The notes under the pieces were generated by a model, which was given only the letters and a program-made list of their open reading frames with translations, made no database searches and had not been told where the DNA came from. Made by a program: the position numbers and the translations under genes. From Terriglobia bacterium (GTDB lineage: Bacteria; Acidobacteriota; Terriglobia; UBA7540): DNA of 7,867 nucleotides. This document shows positions 5,797-7,867 of the stretch, one piece after another. The stretch is from contig JASHTR010000160.1 in assembly GCA_030040455.1 (NCBI GenBank), positions 1 to 7,867 of the forward strand, in the 5' to 3' direction. The number at the start of each line of letters is the position of its first letter. Position 1 is the first letter of the stretch.

Positions 5797-6992
5797 GACG
5801 GAAGCTTTGCGTTCCTTCGGACCCATGTATCGAGGCGCTCAAGGGCCTTCGTGATATTTTCGACGGAATTGGCGAAAGAGAAACGGAGGTAGCCTTCACC
5901 CCATTCTCCGAAAGCCGTGCCGGGAAGGCATGCAACGCCCGCATCGCTCAGCAGCGCATTTGCCAGCTCGCCGGACTTCCAGCCGGTACGGGTAATATTA
6001 GGGAACGCATAGAAGGCGCCGTGTGGGCGCGGGCACCGGAAGCCGGGAATCGCGTTGAGCCCTTGAACGATGGCTTCCCGCCGCCGCCGGAATTCTTCGC
6101 GCATCCGGTCCACGTGCGATTGATCGCCCCGCAAGGCCGCGATGCCAGCGATTTGGGTAAATGAGGCCGTGCAAGAATCCGAATTGGTCATGAGCCGCCC
6201 CACCTGCTCGGCCAGCTCCGGCTTCATGATGCCGTAACCCAGGCGCCAGCCCGTCATTGCATACGTCTTCGAAAAGCCATCAAGAACGATCGTTTTCTCG
6301 CGCAATTCCGGAAATTGCGCGGGGCTCACAGGCTCACCTTCAAAAATCAGGCGGCTATAAATCTCGTCGGAGAAGACGGCGACGTCGCGCCGAGCAAGCG
6401 ATTTTGCCAGCAAATCCCATTCCGACCGCGCGAGAACCCCTCCGGTGGGGTTCTGAGGAGAATTGAGAATCACCATGCGAGTGCGCGGGGTCAAGATATC
6501 AAGGATCGCCGCCGCGGCCACGTCAAAATCCTTCTCCTCACGCAAGGGGTAGGGCACGGGCCGCGCTCCAGCGAAGCGGATCATCGATTCGTAAATGGGA
6601 AAGCCGGGGTTGGGGTAAAGCACTTCATCTCCAGGCTCGACCAGGGCCAGGATTGCGAAAAAGAAGATAGGCTTCGCGCCCGGCGTGATGACGACTTCAG
6701 CGGGATCGATGCGAATACCCCGGCGCTTCCCGGCATCCTCAGCCACCGCCTCCCGCAATTGAGCCAGCCCCGGCGAAGGACTGTAGCGCGTCCAGCCGTC
6801 ATGCAGCGCCGCGACGGCAGCTTCGACGATATGGGGAGCGGTTGGGAAATCAGGCTCTCCGATTTCCAAGTGAACGACGTCCTTGCCCTGCGTTTCAAGC
6901 TGCTGGGCGCGAGCCAGCACTTCGAAGGCACCTTCCGTGCCCAGCCGGGACATGCGCTCGGCAAGCTGGAACTTTGCGGCCGTGACGCTCAT
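5793..6992 (-). CDS. PLP-dependent aminotransferase, class I (fold type I), substrate unknown
   Basis: A 399-residue aspartate-aminotransferase-superfamily enzyme that should move an amino group between an amino acid and a 2-oxo acid in the cytoplasm. The PLP lysine is K242 in SKTYAMTGWRLG; N181 (NPTGG), D209 and Y212 (SDEIYSR), S241 and R250 hold the cofactor, and R370 (YLRFSFAN) is the expected alpha-carboxylate-binding arginine. The N-terminal EIGEPDFPTAPHIVEAA and YSPSPG loops are typical of the I-gamma AspC-like group. Aspartate, aromatic amino acids or prephenate are all possible substrates; tyrA lies nearby on the opposite strand, but that does not settle it. ATG 6992 overlaps the rhodanese stop (ATGA), with GGAAAGGG at 6997-7004 just upstream. 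Its own stop overlaps the GTG of a possible small gene. The protein looks complete. Confidence 0.92.
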   Translation of the reverse strand: MSVTAAKFQLAERMSRLGTEGAFEVLARAQQLETQGKDVVHLEIGEPDFPTAPHIVEAAVAALHDGWTRYSPSPGLAQLREAVAEDAGKRRGIRIDPAEVVITPGAKPIFFFAILALVEPGDEVLYPNPGFPIYESMIRFAGARPVPYPLREEKDFDVAAAAILDILTPRTRMVILNSPQNPTGGVLARSEWDLLAKSLARRDVAVFSDEIYSRLIFEGEPVSPAQFPELREKTIVLDGFSKTYAMTGWRLGYGIMKPELAEQVGRLMTNSDSCTASFTQIAGIAALRGDQSHVDRMREEFRRRREAIVQGLNAIPGFRCPRPHGAFYAFPNITRTGWKSGELANALLSDAGVACLPGTAFGEWGEGYLRFSFANSVENITKALERLDTWVRRNAKLPS

Positions 6993-7480
6993 TTCACCCT
7001 TTCCACCGGATATCCTTGCCGAATCCAGTCAGTGATGAAGCTGCGCTCCAGATCGAGCACTTGAACGTGCGTCAATCCCGCCCGCCGCAGTGCGATATAC
7101 GCCGGACGGACATTCGGACATTCTTTGAGCGGGCAGCAGCCGCAATAGATCACCACCGGAGTGTTTTTGGGGATTGTTTGCGCCCACTTCCTGAGGCTTT
7201 CCACACCGATAGCTGTCCTCGTCGGTCCCTTCAGTAATGCCCCGACGATGTGGTCGCTTTCATATGCGAATTGAAATCCCACACAGACGATAATCGGCTT
7301 TGGATTATTCGCCCTTCGGAGTGCCTCTGCTAAAGTCTGGGGAGCGAGGAGTTGACCTCGCGGCCAGGGATCCGGGGCGGAGGACGCCGACGAGCAAAAG
7401 GCCGTCCCGGTAATGCAGAGGGAAAAACAGGTGAGCGCAACGAGCAACTGAGCCTTCCTAAAATGCGAAAATGTATTCAT
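6989..7480 (-). CDS. Exported rhodanese-like protein with cysteine-rich active loop
   Basis: A 163-residue protein with an N-terminal Sec-type signal peptide: basic MNTFSHFRKAQ, a hydrophobic stretch to about residue 28, and a likely cleavage site near SSASSA (30-35). No convincing lipobox is seen although C22 and C29 lie in this part. Residues about 45-160 resemble a single rhodanese domain: PIIVCVGF, the HIVGAL segment (family pattern HIpGA), VVIYCGCCPLKECPN and a final DWIRQGYPVE. The usual loop begins at one cysteine after a YC strand; here it holds C113, C115, C116 and C121, so sulfur transfer, disulfide chemistry or metal binding are all possible. It should act outside the cytoplasmic membrane. 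It is the first gene of the - strand cluster and overlaps the aminotransferase start by four bases. The fold is fairly sure; the biochemical role is unknown. Confidence 0.82.
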   Translation of the reverse strand: MNTFSHFRKAQLLVALTCFSLCITGTAFCSSASSAPDPWPRGQLLAPQTLAEALRRANNPKPIIVCVGFQFAYESDHIVGALLKGPTRTAIGVESLRKWAQTIPKNTPVVIYCGCCPLKECPNVRPAYIALRRAGLTHVQVLDLERSFITDWIRQGYPVERVK

Positions 7481-7484
7481 GCCG

Positions 7485-7492
7485 TTCTCCCT
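7485..7492 (-). promoter_or_regulatory. Ribosome binding site of the rhodanese-like gene
   Basis: AGGGAGAA on the - strand ends four bases before ATG 7480 (its GGAG core about six bases before), a strong site supporting this start. Confidence 0.7.
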
Positions 7493-7524
7493 GTCGCACG
7501 AAAACGATTGAAGAGCCGGGACTC

Positions 7525-7554
7525 AGTATAATGATATGGACGGACATAATTCAA
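7525..7554 (-). promoter_or_regulatory. Predicted sigma-70 promoter of the - strand operon
   Basis: On the - strand, TTGAAT (7554-7549, 4 of 6 matches to the -35 consensus) and TATACT (7530-7525, 5 of 6 matches to the -10) are separated by 18 bases. Transcription would begin near 7518 and leave a leader of about 38 bases before the rhodanese ATG. This is the best promoter-like site seen in the window and would drive the rhodanese, aminotransferase and SDR genes together. It is predicted by eye only. Confidence 0.5.
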
Positions 7555-7867
7555 TGCGTTATGGCGGGTGTTTGTAATACCTCAGAAGGCTTGAAGAAAG
7601 CGACGGCGGCTGCCTTGCTAAGCCCGTTCGCTGTCATTACCGAGCGCAGCGAAGAATCCCTGTATTTATAAAGTCAAGCAAATTCAGGGATTCTTTCTCC
7701 GCTCCGCTCAAGACCGCCTGCGGCTGCTCAGAATGACTGGCGATGGGTTTAGCATGACGGCAGGCCGATCGACTTTATTCATGCCCGCTCAAAAGCTTGT
7801 GAAAAAATAATTGACGTTCGCAAATTATAGTGACGGCATTCTCTGTAGCGGCGCTCTATGAGCGTCG
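7555..7867. other. Non-coding region
   Basis: No credible gene is seen between the promoter region and the window end. The short open frames here lack a ribosome binding site or any recognisable protein. It contains the interspersed palindromic repeat at 7633-7737. The last 130 bases are more AT-rich around 7795-7830 and end in a small hairpin (CGCTC/GAGCG, 7852-7864); I see nothing else assignable. Confidence 0.6.
7633..7737. repeat. Interspersed imperfect inverted repeat (REP/MITE-like)
   Basis: The left arm, 7633-7662, begins GTCATT, continues GAGCGCAGCGAAGAATCC and ends CCCTG. The right arm, 7685-7737, is its inverted counterpart, starting CAGGGATTCTTT and ending GAATGAC, with about 20 extra bases in the middle. 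AGAATCCCTG (7653-7662) pairs exactly with CAGGGATTCT (7685-7694) around a 22-base AT-rich loop. Elements of this look (GTCATT...GAGCG...GAAGAATC facing its inverse) are, from general knowledge, frequent in intergenic DNA of several phyla including Acidobacteriota. No open frame or transposase is present, so if mobile it moves by enzymes supplied elsewhere. It lies upstream of the predicted promoter. Confidence 0.7.

Noticed and set aside
5618..5944. N-terminal extension of the SDR frame upstream of 5617
   Set aside because: The extra segment runs into the aminotransferase gene, encodes nothing SDR-like, and a good Shine-Dalgarno precedes ATG 5617.
6315..7064. 249-codon open frame on the + strand opposite the aminotransferase
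   Set aside because: Opposite a complete aminotransferase with all catalytic residues; Arg- and Ser-rich translation with no domain.
7508..7532. + strand promoter TTGAAG with TATAAT
   Set aside because: The spacing is only 13 bases and no gene follows on the + strand.
7471..7671. 66-codon open frame on the + strand upstream of the rhodanese-like gene
   Set aside because: It overlaps the predicted - strand promoter and enters the palindromic repeat; there is no ribosome binding site or recognisable protein.
7811..7831. + strand promoter TTGACG with TATAGT near the window end
   Set aside because: The two boxes are only about 11 bases apart, too close for sigma-70, and no downstream gene is visible within the window.

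Overview
The window looks like chromosomal DNA from a high-GC (by eye around 60%), free-living bacterium. The gene order, the type of DAHP synthase and the spacer repeats make an Acidobacteriota-like genome my best guess, but this is inference; no rRNA or other marker gene is present to prove it. There is no tRNA, rRNA, CRISPR array, phage gene or insertion sequence with a transposase.

Positions 1-4881 (+ strand) hold a compact aromatic amino acid operon: trpF (its 5' end lies outside the window), trpB, trpA, a stand-alone AroQ-type chorismate mutase, a Thermotoga-type (class I beta) DAHP synthase, and tyrA (prephenate dehydrogenase). DAHP synthase commits carbon to the shikimate pathway. Chorismate mutase and TyrA carry chorismate to prephenate and 4-hydroxyphenylpyruvate, and TrpF, TrpB and TrpA finish tryptophan. 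The last four genes are almost gap-free (ATGA overlap, then 5 and 8 bp spacers), which suggests translational coupling. The two spacers around trpB are instead filled with 7-bp tandem repeats, and one array runs into the 3' end of trpB.

Positions 4892-7480 (- strand) hold a second, convergent operon. It has a plausible sigma-70 promoter at 7525-7554 and encodes an exported rhodanese-like protein with a cysteine-rich active loop, a class I PLP aminotransferase (ATGA overlap), a possible 47-residue protein (GTGA overlap) and a classical short-chain dehydrogenase. The two operons meet with only 10 bp between tyrA and the SDR gene. The aminotransferase could serve the neighbouring pathway by transaminating aromatic keto acids or prephenate, but its substrate cannot be read from the sequence.

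Positions 7481-7867 are non-coding: the promoter just mentioned and an interspersed palindromic repeat at 7633-7737.

No clearly new multi-gene system is visible. The points most worth a second look are a glutamine in place of the metal-binding histidine of DAHP synthase, the cysteine-rich exported rhodanese coupled to an aminotransferase, the possible small coupled gene with its cluster of palindromes, and the heptamer arrays that flank and invade trpB.
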